DNA from: Gymnopilus junonius
Taxonomy: Eukaryota > Basidiomycota > Agaricomycetes > Agaricales > Galerinaceae
DNA: 64,000 nt
Reading direction: 5' to 3'
Assembly (NCBI GenBank): GCA_015501075.1
Contig: JADNYJ010000008.1
Coordinates: 62,001-126,000 of the forward strand
Shown: in pieces, positions 37,567 to 48,199 of the stretch
How the letters are laid out: every line of letters begins with the position of its first letter
Position numbering within the stretch: the first letter of the stretch is position 1
Notes under the pieces: generated by a model
Databases searched by the model: none
Told to the model about the DNA's origin: nothing
Seen by the model: only the letters and a program-made list of their open reading frames with translations
Position numbers and translations under genes: made by a program

Positions 37567-38369
37567 GGCTCACTTTCTATAGGTGTGGGCCCACCTAATA
37601 TTAAATTAAATTAAATTAATTAAATTGAAGAAGGGAGGGAAGAAATAAATAAATCACGCAGTGTCTATATAGGTGAAGGTCATCTAGCATGCCGTGATTT
37701 GATGAAACTGCAGGGGCCGAAAGCAGTCCATTTTTTTGAGGCGCGCTTTGCGCATTTGGGTACAAAATTGATCTGGTCCTTGATTTGGGTAGGTCTGAGT
37801 AGCACATTATTTTTTCCTACTGCGCTTCACGCGGCCCTCTCAATATGCATATGCACCAAGAACTGTGAATTGCATAGATGCCTTTCAAATACTCCAGGGT
37901 GGGCCCGGTGGGGAGGAGAACAGGGTGGATTTTTGATTTATCTACCTCAAATGACCAGGATTATTTATTTTTCTAGCGCGCTTTGTGCGCCCTCCCCATT
38001 CTCTTTAAATGTTACCCAGATTAAAAATTTTATCTTATTTTTCAAGCTCTCCAGATGCCTTCCAATCTTCGAAAGAATGTATGCAAAAGGGCCAGTTCAT
38101 CACCTGACTGCGCTGACCTAATGAGTTTCCTTGTACAGTGGTGTTCATTGAGTGGCCTCCCGAGCTAAGGAAAAGGTCAGATATTCTAAAATTTACCCCA
38201 TGTTCGGGAATCAGGCTCATCTCACTGATTTATGCTCTGGTTCCGGACTTTCGCGCCCCAGAACATGTCGAAGTAGCCGCATTATTTGGCCGAGTTACTT
38301 TGTTTGTACATGATTATATTTTCAAACTCAGTTATATCGTATTTGGCCCACACCTATAGAAAGTGAGCC
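37567..38369. mobile_element. Inverted-repeat element, about 803 bp (MITE-like)
   Basis: Perfect 25-bp inverted repeats bound the segment: 37567-37591 begins GGCTCACTTTCTATAGGTGT and 38345-38369 is its reverse complement. The interior is non-coding, with GCGCGCTTTGCGCA-like motifs and an (AATTA)n run near 37598-37626. Target-site duplication is not clear because both flanks are A/T-rich. The structure fits a non-autonomous DNA element. No transposase is present, so the superfamily is unknown. Confidence 0.55.
37598..37626. repeat. (AATTA)n repeat inside the inverted-repeat element
   Basis: About five imperfect AATTA units just inside the left terminal repeat of the element. Confidence 0.7.
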
Positions 38370-38671
38370 GAAAAAGGCACAAAAAAGCGCTATTTTTGGA
38401 GTTCTAGCCTAGAATCCCGAAAAGCTGCCACCGAAAGGCATGCCGCTTGGCCTTCCCTGCCCATGGATCCTATCTCCTCTACCTGTTTTGACAAGGTGGA
38501 CATTATATCTCTCACTTGCATATTCAATCAAGTAATTAGCTGTTTCCATTTTTACTTTTCCACCTGCAGTGAATCCCGGAAAAGTGAAAAAAGCAGCAAA
38601 AGCACATAAGTAAATGGACCTCCACTGGGTTCTGATATAGCACCAGGGCTTACAGCCCAAAAATGTTATAT
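38370..38671. other. Intergenic between inverted-repeat element and tRNA-like sequence
   Basis: About 300 bases with no reading frame or repeat that could be supported. Confidence 0.5.
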
Positions 38672-38742
38672 AGCTGCATGGCCCAGTGGCAGCGCGCGAG
38701 GCTCTAACCCGGAGGTTACTCGATCGAAACGAGTTGCTGCCG
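38672..38742 (+). pseudogene. Decayed initiator-tRNA-Met-like sequence
   Basis: This 71-nt stretch aligns over its whole length with the intact initiator tRNA at 40085-40156 (shared D arm AGTGGCAGCGCG and T arm ACTCGATCGAAACGAGT). The T stem is perfect and a T7 run follows at about 38747, as for a polymerase III terminator. The acceptor stem has two mismatches, the anticodon stem is poor, and one base is missing in the anticodon loop (CTCTAA where CTCATAA is expected). The missing base could be a sequence error, but the stem mismatches point to a pseudogene. Confidence 0.6.
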
Positions 38743-38833
38743 GTTCATTTTTTTCTCGTTTGAAACCTTCTTTTTGTATGTTCATACTACTATAAAATGT
38801 GTATGACAAAATTTCTAAATCACTGGATGACTT

Positions 38834-39229
38834 CCCGTAAGGAATTTAGAGCAATCTGATGACGGTAAATTACTTCAAACTGGTCCGAGCCGAGATGCCG
38901 GACCCAGATCATGCAATTTGACAAATTCAACGCATGCTTCAGACTGCTTCAAACTGGCAAATCTGAAGAGGCCTCCGGACCCCTCCCCAAATGTTTCCAA
39001 ACGTCTTCAGATATTTTTAGACACTTTTCAAGCCATATGTGGAAGGTATTGCAAATGCCTGATACATGCCGACCTGATGCCGGTAGTAACCGATGTCACA
39101 ACAACTGTAAAATAGTTCATCAACATTTATTCTACGGGTTGAAAGTGTCACTCTAAACTGCTCTAAATTGGTTCTGACTCCGAGCTCCGAAATTTTGAAG
39201 CAGCCAGATTGCGCCAGATTTCTTACGGG
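38834..39229. mobile_element. Short inverted-repeat element, about 396 bp (MITE-like)
   Basis: The ends are imperfect inverted repeats: CCCGTAAGGAATTTAGAGCA at the left against CCCGTAAGAAATCTGGCGCA read from the right end on the other strand, both followed by ATCTG. The interior is non-coding. No clear target-site duplication was found. The similarity of the ends over about 25 bp supports an old non-autonomous element. Confidence 0.4.
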
Positions 39230-39250
39230 AGTAAAGACAAGCTTCGATGC

Positions 39251-40034
39251 TACAGTATTTGACCGGCAATCTGTACACCAAAATCAAACTTTTGGTTTAT
39301 TACCATCCACAATTATTTTGAAGTATTATTTGAGTTTCTAAGACAAAATACGATATATGAATGTTGTTCATGTCAAGTTTCATGAGGTGGCATGAAGAAA
39401 TCGTGCAACACGAATGATTTGATCCGCGGACGGCCCATTTTGCACTTTACATACATTGTCATGTGACCCATCGAGCCACTACTAATTTGATAAAGGCCGT
39501 GCCCAACCTAGAAGATTTGGGTTGTCTGAAAGGGGATCAACTACTTGGTGAAAGTGAAGATGTGTTAGATGTTAAATTCAACATGTTTCGTGCTGTTTCG
39601 TGCTGTCCTTCGTGCTCAATGCAAAATGTGACACACGTTATGTATGTGATGCTGTGCTTTGTGTGACACCCATTCATCCTCCTTTTTTCTAGAAATGCTT
39701 ATTACCTGCGGATCTTAGTCAAACCACAAGTTTAAAGTCTTTCTGTGATTAAAACATGTCTCAAGCTCTGTGCTGGCAATGTTTTTTGAGAAAAATCACC
39801 AGGATATCTGTCTCAAGGTCCAAAATCATTTTTTGATGAAAACCCCCTTTTGGAATCTTTTCCAATTTGCTACCGACAGTCTCCAAAATTTTAGGTGAAA
39901 ATACCAAGTACGCATAGCGGTATCCTATGTACATAGTATATAGCCTTTGACATGCAGAGAGGTAGTCAAATGAACAGAAAAAACAGGATTGTACAATTGA
40001 CCCATGGTGTACAGATTGCCGGTCAAATACTGTA
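39251..40034. mobile_element. Tc1/mariner-type MITE, about 780 bp, TA target site
   Basis: The ends are perfect 29-bp inverted repeats including the TA target duplication: 39251-39279 begins TACAGTATTTGACCGGCAAT and 40006-40034 is its exact complement, ending ACTGTA. CAGT...ACTG ends inside a TA duplication are typical of the Tc1/mariner superfamily. The interior has no transposase and only short frames, so the copy is non-autonomous. It lies next to the initiator tRNA gene. Confidence 0.75.
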
Positions 40035-40084
40035 ATAGGTTCCGTACCTAAAAGTTTTACGGAAAAAGAATGCCCCTGAAGCTC

Positions 40085-40156
40085 TAGCAGCAACTCGTAT
40101 CGATCGAGTGACCTCGGGGTTATGGGCCCCGCGCGCTACCGCTGCGCCATGCTGCT
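40085..40156 (-). tRNA. Initiator tRNA-Met (anticodon CAT)
   Basis: Read on the minus strand, a 72-nt cloverleaf forms with no intron. The acceptor stem AGCAGCA pairs with TGCTGCT and A is the discriminator, giving the eukaryotic initiator A1:U72 pair. The D stem is GCGC/GCGC, the anticodon stem CGGGG/CCCCG with loop CCCATAA, and the T stem ACTCG/CGAGT with loop ATCGATA. A54 and A60 in the T loop and the three G:C pairs next to the anticodon loop mark the initiator, not the elongator. A T-rich tract (TTCTTTTTCC) follows on the coding strand and can serve as terminator. Position 33 is C, as in vertebrate initiators, where U is usual. Confidence 0.93.
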
Positions 40157-40656
40157 GTGCTGATGTTTCCATACGAGGCCTTCATCTTATGATCAACAAC
40201 AGTTGACACATATATTAGATATTTCGATTAATTTACGACGGCGCCGTAAATTGTAGTACTTACTACGTATGCGCCAAGATCTGGTCTCTAAATTGACTAC
40301 TAGGGCTAAGGTTTTCAGGCCTTTAAGACCACACAGCCGTGTCAGAATTTCCTAGCAAGAATAATAAATTGGAATAAAACATATGATTGGCTTTCATTCC
40401 GGATTGCCTTCTCGATGTCCGAAAGCTCCTTGCCAGGCGCAAAAAAAGAAAAACATTTTCACACAAAGTCTTCTATTGTCGCCTGCATATGGTATTCATA
40501 CTCGTCAAAGTTTCCGACGACGAGAAGGAGTTGCACCTCGACGCCTCACATATCGCCTAGAATTCTACCGTCACTTGTCTAAATCACCTTCGTCAGAGGT
40601 TCTAGTGGTAGAGATCTCTGCGCGGTAGGAAAAATAGTTCTGGGTCGATTGCCATC
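40157..40656. other. Intergenic, no gene seen
   Basis: About 500 bases between the initiator tRNA and the first decayed unknown gene copy. No frame with conserved character was found. Confidence 0.45.
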
Positions 40657-40992
40657 TCATCGATGCTGAGGGCGGTATCGGCTGGCCTTGGTGGGGCTCA
40701 GCATCTCAATGTTAGCATCGCATGTCCAAAGCCTAAAAGGCAGATCGTAACTTTTGAAGCGACTACGAATATCTGTACCCCAATCATCCTTGTTTAGATT
40801 GTATAGCCAAGCCTTGTAAAGAAAGGTGCTTTCAAGGTCATTTGAATACCTTTCAACTGCGGGATGAAGGAATAACCTAGGTACTTGCATTTGGGAATCC
40901 CAAAAAACACTATCCCAGTGATCAATGGTACTGCGACCATACGAGAAGGTAAAAGGAGGCTCAGCTTGCAAAGTTACTCTGAGTCGGAAATT
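40657..40992 (-). pseudogene. Unknown family, copy 1 (5'-truncated exon)
   Basis: After an AG acceptor (CACTAG, ending at 40993 on the minus strand) a frame of 111 codons runs to a stop at 40657. Its middle reads TFSYGRSTIDHWDSVFWDSQ, then LFLHPAVERYSNDLEST and SYDLPFRLWTCDANIEM, ending TKASRYR. The same order of motifs recurs in the copy at 41784-42460, so this is a true protein family and not a chance frame. No upstream exon could be joined, so it is probably a truncated copy. I do not recognise the family. Confidence 0.4.
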
Positions 40993-41783
40993 CTAGTGAG
41001 TTCTGCTCTGTTCATGATTCTGGCGGCCACTCTCAAGTGTTGCACGCTTTCGTTCCGGGGCCATTGTTTACTGTGGGTTGGGGTTGGGGTCCTTCTAGTC
41101 AATCAATGGTGGTCAACGCAAATTATAAGGAACATCTGAGAACCGTTAGAACCCAATGTCACTGCTCAACGTCCAATGATGACAGACAAGGTGAGATGTT
41201 GTATACTTTTAGCCTAGGTTGAAGAGCTACTTTTTTTTTTGCACGAGAGATCGAGGTTTCAAGTAAAACAAGAAATTCAAATCCTATTCATCTGACTTGC
41301 TAGAGCTAGAGGCCCCAGGATGTCCGTGATTGTAATACGCTCACCCACCTCCGGGGTTTGCTTTCTGTTGATTCTGTCTGCTGTTAGATAGGCAGTTGGT
41401 CGCTAAGGTTTGACATTTCAAGAAGAGAATGTGGAAGAGAGCTGGTGAGGACCGCGGATTTCGAGCAACATTTATATCGAATTTTATGATATAGACCTGA
41501 ACTCACTGTCCGTCCTGACAGTGCGAACGTCACTATACAAGACCTATCACTGCTACCAAGAAGAAATCAGTCATCGCTTCTTTTTTGCGCAATGAAGGAA
41601 ACGCACTCTATGTTTGACCTTTGCTTCCATTCTGGATCCTTTGCCGCCTCCAAACGCAGAGCCTCTTCTCCTCAACTTCCGTTTCGGTATACGAAGTCTC
41701 CTTTGTAGGAACTTTAAAAAAATGCTTCCTTCACGTAAACTTCGTCGATAGTGCCTTGCACCTTATATTCATCGCCGGCAAAA

Positions 41784-42460
41784 TTATGAGGGTCTTCCAA
41801 GACAGGAGTCAATCATTGTTTCATGAATCTCGAGCACGGAATATCGACTAGCGCTGGTTGGGATTGCAATATCCGCATTTATATCACAAGTCCAAAGTGG
41901 AAAGGGTGGATCGTAATGTCTAACGCGGTCACTGTTGTCTTCACTCTTCTCAGTGTCGGAAGTAACCAAGCCACATATGGCCATGTGTTCTCCAGGTCAT
42001 CGGGGTCTTTCGGGACGGCAGACGGAGGAACAATTTGGGTGCTCATCATGGTCCCAAAATATTCCATTTGTATTTGGTTCTTTAGGAAAATCATCTCCGA
42101 GGTCAACAGTGTTGCGACGGTACCTGAAACTGACAGGCGAGGTCAAGCGATATATGTATGCACCAAAGTCGTTCGACCACCTCATCGACCGAGCTGGAAG
42201 GTCCATAGACCCTGGGGAGCTTGGAATGTATTCACCAACCTCCTCAGGAGGATTTCCATCTACATCGTGGTATATAGCATCTCCATGAAAGACAATGCCA
42301 GACAAACGGAGGGGGATCATATTACATTCCTGCGTCTTTTTCTTCGGCGAGGATACAATGAAGCAGCATTCAACAGAACGTTCCTATGAAATGGAGAGTA
42401 CTCACTGAGTTGGCTCTCGCTGTCAAGCAACGAAAGCTTCCGTTTCAACGTCGTGGTCAT
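41784..42460 (-). pseudogene. Unknown family, copy 2 (frame-disrupted gene)
   Basis: A possible first exon starts at 42460 (MTTTLKRKLSLLDSESQL), followed by a GTGAGT donor and a second exon with IPLRLSGIVFHGDAIYHDVD, EEVGEYIPSSPGSMDLPARS and NDFGAYIYRLTSPVSF. The frame then changes near 42010-42040 and again near 41950, after which YDPPFPLWTCDINADIAI and SASRYS match copy 1 (YDLPFRLWTCDANIEM, KASRYR). The first exon-exon joint is also out of phase. The first shift equals an insertion of one or a loss of two bases and the second a loss of one, so this looks more like a pseudogene than single missing bases alone. Function unknown. Confidence 0.4.
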
Positions 42461-43240
42461 GATGATTATTCAATATTCAATGTATTCGATGGGGTACTTT
42501 GTGGGCAGCCTGCGTGCATAGGGGCATTGGAGAGTGCATTTCGAACGGTTCCTATCACCCTCTCCGAAAGATGACGGTGCGGATCCATGAAATGAGCTCA
42601 TGAGTGACACGTATGGAACACGAATGTTCCCCAAGCATTGGGGCCCCGAGATTCTCCATACACACTGCGCAGTGCGCAGGCATGACCGGTGACCACGTTT
42701 ATCTTTCCGTCCTGTTTCCTTATTAATGCTGGGAGTGACACTATAGGTCAGTAACGATGAGCCCAACAGTCAACTATGCATGCTCTTCTACCGAAACCAA
42801 CTGCGTGAGGAAGCATAGCTTATAGAGTGATAAATTTGCTCTGTGGGTGACCGGTCTCCTTGTCGTAGCCATGAGATGAGAATGATGTGGGTATACGATG
42901 GTGAAAGACAAGCACATTAGGATGTCTAGCAGTTATTTACCTCAAAAAGTGGTAGTTCAATGACCCGAATCTCTGATGACCTGTGCGACACTGAGATACA
43001 GATACAACATTTATTCAAGTCCGGATTCTAATTTTACCACCCACTCGCTCACTAAACTGTATTCGATGAAGCCATAAATTAGTCCCTATGTAAATGTAAA
43101 ATCCAATGCAAAGATTTGTCCACTGGGTAGATATTCAACATACATCGCGTCCCTCGCTTTGCATGATAAAATGTAAATGAAGCAGAAAAGGATGGTGTGG
43201 GGAGTAGTAAGAATCGCAGAGATGTACAACAATTAATAAT
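42461..43240. other. Intergenic downstream of the isocitrate dehydrogenase gene
   Basis: This holds the 3' UTR side of the isocitrate dehydrogenase gene and the upstream side of the decayed unknown gene. No further feature was recognised. Confidence 0.5.
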
Positions 43241-45306
43241 TTAGGCCCTGGACGCGAGCTTCTTCTTAAGCTTCTCCTAAACATCATAAAAGCCAGTCAG
43301 TCAGAGAATTTGAAAAAAGGAAAAAAAAGGCGGTATAACGCACGTTAACAGCATCCATGTAAACATCAGTGATAACCCAGTGTTCCCTCTGCATTCCCTT
43401 TCCGTGAATGGCGAGAGCCAAATCCTTGGTCATGATGCCGTCTTGGTCGATGACCTCAACGCAGGCAGCCTCGAGGTCGCGAGCGAAGGCAGCAAGGGGT
43501 TCGTTCTTGTCAAGCTTGGCGCGGTGCAAAAGTCCTCGGGTCCAGGCGAAGATGGAAGCGACGGGGTTGGTGCTAGTCTCGTTGCCCTTTTGGTATTCAC
43601 GGTAGTGGCGGGTGACAGTTCCTATTGGAACGTTATGAATAAGTGCTATGTCCCGTGCTATCACACCTAATAGGACACTAACCATGCGCAGCCTCACTCT
43701 CAATGATCTGGCCGTCGGGGGTCAACAGTTCAGAGGTCATCATGCCCAAACTTCCGAAGCCCTGGGCGAGAATGTCACTCTGGACATCACCATCGTAGTT
43801 CTTGGTAGCCCAAACGAATCCACCGGAAGATTTAACAGCCTGAGCAACCATGTCGTCGATGAGACGGTGCTCGTAGTAGATGCCGAGAGCCTCGAATTGG
43901 GGTTTGTATTGACTAAACCCAAATGTGGTCAATGAACAACATTTGAAGAAAGATGATTGGTCCTCACGTGTCGTAAATATCCTGGAAGATATCCTTAAAT
44001 CGACCATCGTACTTCTTCAAGATTGTATTCTTCGTGGACATAAACTAAGCGATATTATGATTAGTTTCTTCAATTGGAACGTAGATCTCGAAACCGGCAG
44101 TACCAGAGGCATCTTCTTGGCGAGGGCCATCTTAAATGATGCATGAGCAAAGCCTGTGATGGACTGTAAAGCAGTTAGTTAGCATCCGCAATTGTTGAAA
44201 GGATGAGCAAATGGGCATACTTCATCGGTGTTGTACATGGCCATGGCAACGCCAGGTCCTTGGAAGTCGTAGACGTCGATGACAGTGGCCGGGCCACCCT
44301 CGGCAGGGGTGTAAAGCAGTTGCAGCTTTCCTGCTCCAGGAGCAAGGAAATCTGTCGAACGGTACTACATGGTAGGAGAAACCTATTGACTTTGATTTTG
44401 ACTAAGGAAAGAGTAATCAGTACAAACCTGATCACCAAAGGCGTGTCTGCCGATTACAATGGGCTTGACCCATCCTGGGATGGGCCTAGGAATCTTGGAG
44501 AGGATGATAGGTTCACGGAAGACTGTGCCGCGAGGATGTTTCGAATCTGAAAGGCATTAAAAATGTTTTGAGTGTTTGAAGGAATGAAATAAGTTTGAGA
44601 GCTCACAGTACCGTTGGGGCTCTTCCACATCTCCTTGAGGTTGAACTCCTTAACGCGAGCCTCATCTGGGGTAATGGTCGCACATTTGATGCCGACGTGG
44701 TATTTCAAGATCGCATTAGCAGCGTCAATGGTAACTTGGTCGTTGGTCTGGTCCCGGTACTCCAGTCCCAGATCGTAGTACTTGATATCAAGTTGCAAGT
44801 AGGGAAGAATAAGCTAATAAAAGACCAAAAAAATTCAATCCAAAGAATATAACGATCAAAAACAATACATACCTCCTCACGGATCTTCTTCCAGATAATT
44901 CTGGTCATCTCATCTCCGTCCAATTCCACAACGGGGTTCTCAACGACGATTTTCTGAATGGCTGCCGACATGGTGTCTACGTAGTAAGAAAGAGAGTTAT
45001 CAGTTTTGTTCCCCGGACCGGAAAAAGTAGGGAAAAGGACGGCAAGGGGGGTGGAAGAAGGTAGTAACGGCGGCATGAAGGAGTCCCGATCCGCATCATG
45101 ATGCTGACGATACCAGCAAAGCCGTGCTACCCCATCAGAAAAAACCCCAGGCAAGGCCTAGATAAAAGAGAAAGAAACGTACATCTGGAGCTAGAAAAAC
45201 CTCTGTAAGGTGTCGTTATCGACACAGAGGGCGCCCATGTCCTCGTGGCGCGAGTCCTTGAGGACAACAGCCTAAAATTGCGAGTAGCAGCGGCTGTCCA
45301 CGCCAT
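43241..45306 (-). CDS. IDP1: NADP-dependent isocitrate dehydrogenase with mitochondrial leader, one frame break
   Basis: Ten exons on the minus strand: 45306-45183, 44976-44873, 44813-44607, 44546-44428, 44364-44221, 44163-44104, 44044-43968, 43912-43683, 43621-43344, 43276-43241, giving 459 residues after one missing base near 44531. Exon 1 encodes a basic, Ser/Arg-rich presequence ([20 protein letters not shown]...PYRGFSSSR). It joins in frame to the mature protein ([19 protein letters not shown]). Signatures seen are [47 protein letters not shown], the IDH/IMDH signature [19 protein letters not shown], and [20 protein letters not shown]. The enzyme turns isocitrate and NADP+ into 2-oxoglutarate, CO2 and NADPH. 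The frame break falls in [13 protein letters not shown], where one C is missing before GCGGC. An in-frame ATG at 44971 just after the second splice site could start a cytosolic form. Confidence 0.95.
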
Positions 45307-46016
45307 TTCGCCCTGTCCTCTTGGCGGTAAGTTTAAGGGATTGGTCTGTTTTCGCTATTGAACGCAGCGATCGGGTTGTCTTTGTTTTGTCTCTGGGAGT
45401 TTGTCACCCCTATCCGGCTCGGTTCGTCAGCAACGCTGTCGTCAACAGTCAGCGTCCGGCAGTAATTGGCCCTTGGAGAGCACGCGTACGATTTCGGGCA
45501 GTTGCGGGACGTTGAGCTCACTGTTCAGAAGCTTGCTGGTGAGGCGACGTCGAAACGACAGGTTTCACAAAAGAGCGATCAACAACGGATCTCGGCCTCT
45601 TGCCCTTAAATCCTTCTTAAGCCTAGAACTCCAGCTCATACCCTGCACTATTTTTCTCATGATGTTCAGTAACCGACCCGTCAAGACATACTTACAAGGG
45701 AATTCAGAGACACGGTGCCGCCTGCTGCCAGCGCATGGGAACAGGTACTGATTTGATCACAAGGTAAGGCGGCTCGTTGAGAGGAAACTCGTACTTAATA
45801 CCTCTAAGCTCAGGAAAGCCAGCATTTACGTGAAGGCTACATGGAGCGATAGAGGCGTTTCTTTTGATGCCGCTGCCCTAAAGGCCATACTGAAGTGGAT
45901 CGACGTGTGGGCGCAGTCTCTCGCAGGGATCAGCTGCCATATAAGTTCCCTTTGACAACTTAGAAACCCTGTCGTTCCCTGGTACCAACCACCATTGCCG
46001 TCCAAAGACACTCATT
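45307..46016. other. Divergent promoter region between IDP1 and an F-box/LRR-like gene
   Basis: About 710 bases separate the IDP1 start (minus strand) from the start at 46017 (plus strand), so both promoters must lie here. A frame at 45401-45751 shows no conserved character. No motif was convincing enough to list. Confidence 0.55.
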
Positions 46017-47770
46017 ATGCCTGGCATATTTCGCGGTCCAAAATATAAACCTCAGCCGCGAGTTACTGGCGACGACATCCCAGAAGAAATATGGCGCATC
46101 ATTGCGGGTTACCTGGCCCAAGGAGTCACCAATATGGGACCATACATATCCGTGAACCTCACCTTTTATAACTTTGTGCTCGGCAAGAGATATGGCGAAG
46201 TAAGATTGGTCAAGCCCGACAAGCGATTTCTACATCTGTTAAAGCGTCTAAGGTATGTCTAAATGCTTGCTGGCGTCTTCCTGCATGGCGTTTACATACA
46301 GGCTTCCCTGCTCCAGAGAACCTCTCATAGCGCAGCATGTTCGGACTCTCTACATCCGCGCTTGGTTTGTTCAATACCTGTTGAAGCGCGATGCATTGTT
46401 CAAAATTCCCGCCGACGTAAAGGCAGAAAGCTTAGCTGCGTCCTCATCAGGGACTTTCATGTCGAATTGCCGCCGGCATTTGCGTGCACCAAGCGAAGAG
46501 CCTCAGCCAACCTCACGAGAGATCATTCAATCACTGATCACTGCTGTCCAAGGGATGATAAATGTCACAAAATTTAGTTTTGAATGGACAGACCTTCCTC
46601 TTAACAACGAAACCCGTATCTTTTTAACGTCACCGAGGAAAACGTTCGCGACGAGTCTGCGCAAGCTCGTCTTGCGCGCTCAAATATCCAAGTTCAAAGA
46701 GCTCTTGGCAATCACCGACTTTGACAATCTTGACGAACTGAATTTCCATTTTGATTGTGCTGCAGCTACAGCAACGGAAAAGACCAAGTGGACAAAATTC
46801 GTAGAATTCCTTGAATTCAGACCAGGAGGCGTTTCATATTCTCAGTCTGTTGACCCGCCAGGTCCTGACCCCGATAGTCGTGAACTACTCGACACCATCG
46901 TTCCCTTCATCAGTCATCGCCAATCGGCTCTGCGTTCCTTGACCATTTCCTCTTCTTCCTTGGTGGATCTATCAGAGTTCTTCAAAGCTCTTCCATCGGA
47001 CGCTCTGACCAATCTGCGCAGTTTTACGACTCAGATTTCGTTCAATGAGCAAACACTCTCTGATCCGTCAGGAATCCTCCGCTTACTCAAACTCGTGCAC
47101 CCGTTTTGTCCCATGTCTCCCTCATACACCTACCGAACTGGTCCGAACGAGTTAGATTTGATCACAAGGACGGAGTTTGGAGACGGCTAAATGACAAACT
47201 CTTGTCTCATTCTGCGTATCTCTCTTCTCTGGAGTCACTTGAAATGCCTTTTGTGACGATAGAGAAGACAATCCCTCTTCTTCATCGATCAAGCGAGACC
47301 TTAACACGACTCCGACTATCAAGCCGTTTCCTTGTGTTCCTCGAAGTTTCAGCAGTTCTTTCGGTATTTGCTCACAGACAGTTTGGGCTGCAGCATCTGC
47401 ATTTGGAGGTCGCAAGCCTAGACTTGTTCCTCCTTGATGAGCTAGCCACCCGTCTTCCTGGATTATCATCGCTAATATTAGTCTTTGAATCCTCTCCTTA
47501 TGAATTCGTAAGTCCTTAAGTTGCTTGTCCGAAAACGTAATATTGATGTACTTGAAATTCTTTAAGCAAAAACCGGAACTACGCTCTGCCGTTGTACTTT
47601 CAGATTGGAAGCTCTCCGAGCTAGAGGTCTATTCAAAGCGATATCAACCACCTTCCCCAGAAGGTCGCGCGATGTCCAGCATAGCTGAATCGGCGGAAAA
47701 TTTGGTTACTTCCTGGATTATCAATATTGTTCCCAGTATCCGCTTTGTCAAAAGTGTCCGTGTACGATAG
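46017..47770 (+). CDS. F-box/LRR-like protein
   Basis: Exons: 46017-46252, 46302-47507, 47567-47770. The N-terminus has a degenerate F-box (DDIPEEIWRIIAGYLAQGV) followed by leucine-rich stretches (SLRKLVLRAQISKFKELL, FDNLDELNFHFD, SALRSLTISSSSLVDLSEFF, QFGLQHLHLEVASLDLFLLD, LPGLSSLILVF). The frame changes near 47104. Either one T is missing in the T run at 47104-47107 (548 residues, reading on as FLSHVSLIHLPNW) or a 53-nt intron with a weak donor lies at 47103-47155 (530 residues). Both give a whole number of codons. The first keeps a natural-looking protein, the second needs a GTTTTG donor. Such proteins usually act as SCF ubiquitin ligase adaptors. The substrate is unknown. It diverges from IDP1. 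Confidence 0.65.
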
Positions 47771-48199
47771 GGTCTTCACATTCAGATTGCAAAGTAGTCC
47801 TTTAAGTATGCTGGGTTGCACGCGATTGTCGCATTTAAGCTAGAAATAAGCTATGTAAGTACAGCATAGCGATACTTATTAATATTAGCACATCTCTCGT
47901 ATCGAGGGATACTGAATCCAACTCTGAGGATCTAATGATAATGATGAGCAAGTTTATGATGCTCGACGACTCGTTGGTGTTGTGCCTAGATTCCAGCACA
48001 GCCACCGACAGGCAACCGGCTTCTTCGGCCTGATGTTCCAGTTAAAGCATTGCAATGAGTCTGCAGGTCGTCTTCTACTTTCGTCGTCCATTTACACAAA
48101 GTTCTTATTAGCAAAATCTGTTGAAATACATCTACTCCATTGATTTGCTCTTTTTCAGGTCTGAAGCATGAGCAGAAAATTTACTCAGCATGAAGAGGT
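47771..48199. other. Intergenic upstream of a small basic-protein gene
   Basis: About 430 bases with the 3' side of the F-box/LRR-like gene and the promoter of the next gene. A possible alternative first exon of the next gene lies at 48168-48197. Confidence 0.5.

Noticed and set aside
45560..45610. Stretch ATCAACAACGGATCTCGGC resembling the start of 5.8S rRNA
   Set aside because: The match is limited to about 18 bases. The following 5.8S sequence (cytosine-rich loop and GAAGAACGCAGC) is absent, so it is coincidence or a tiny remnant.
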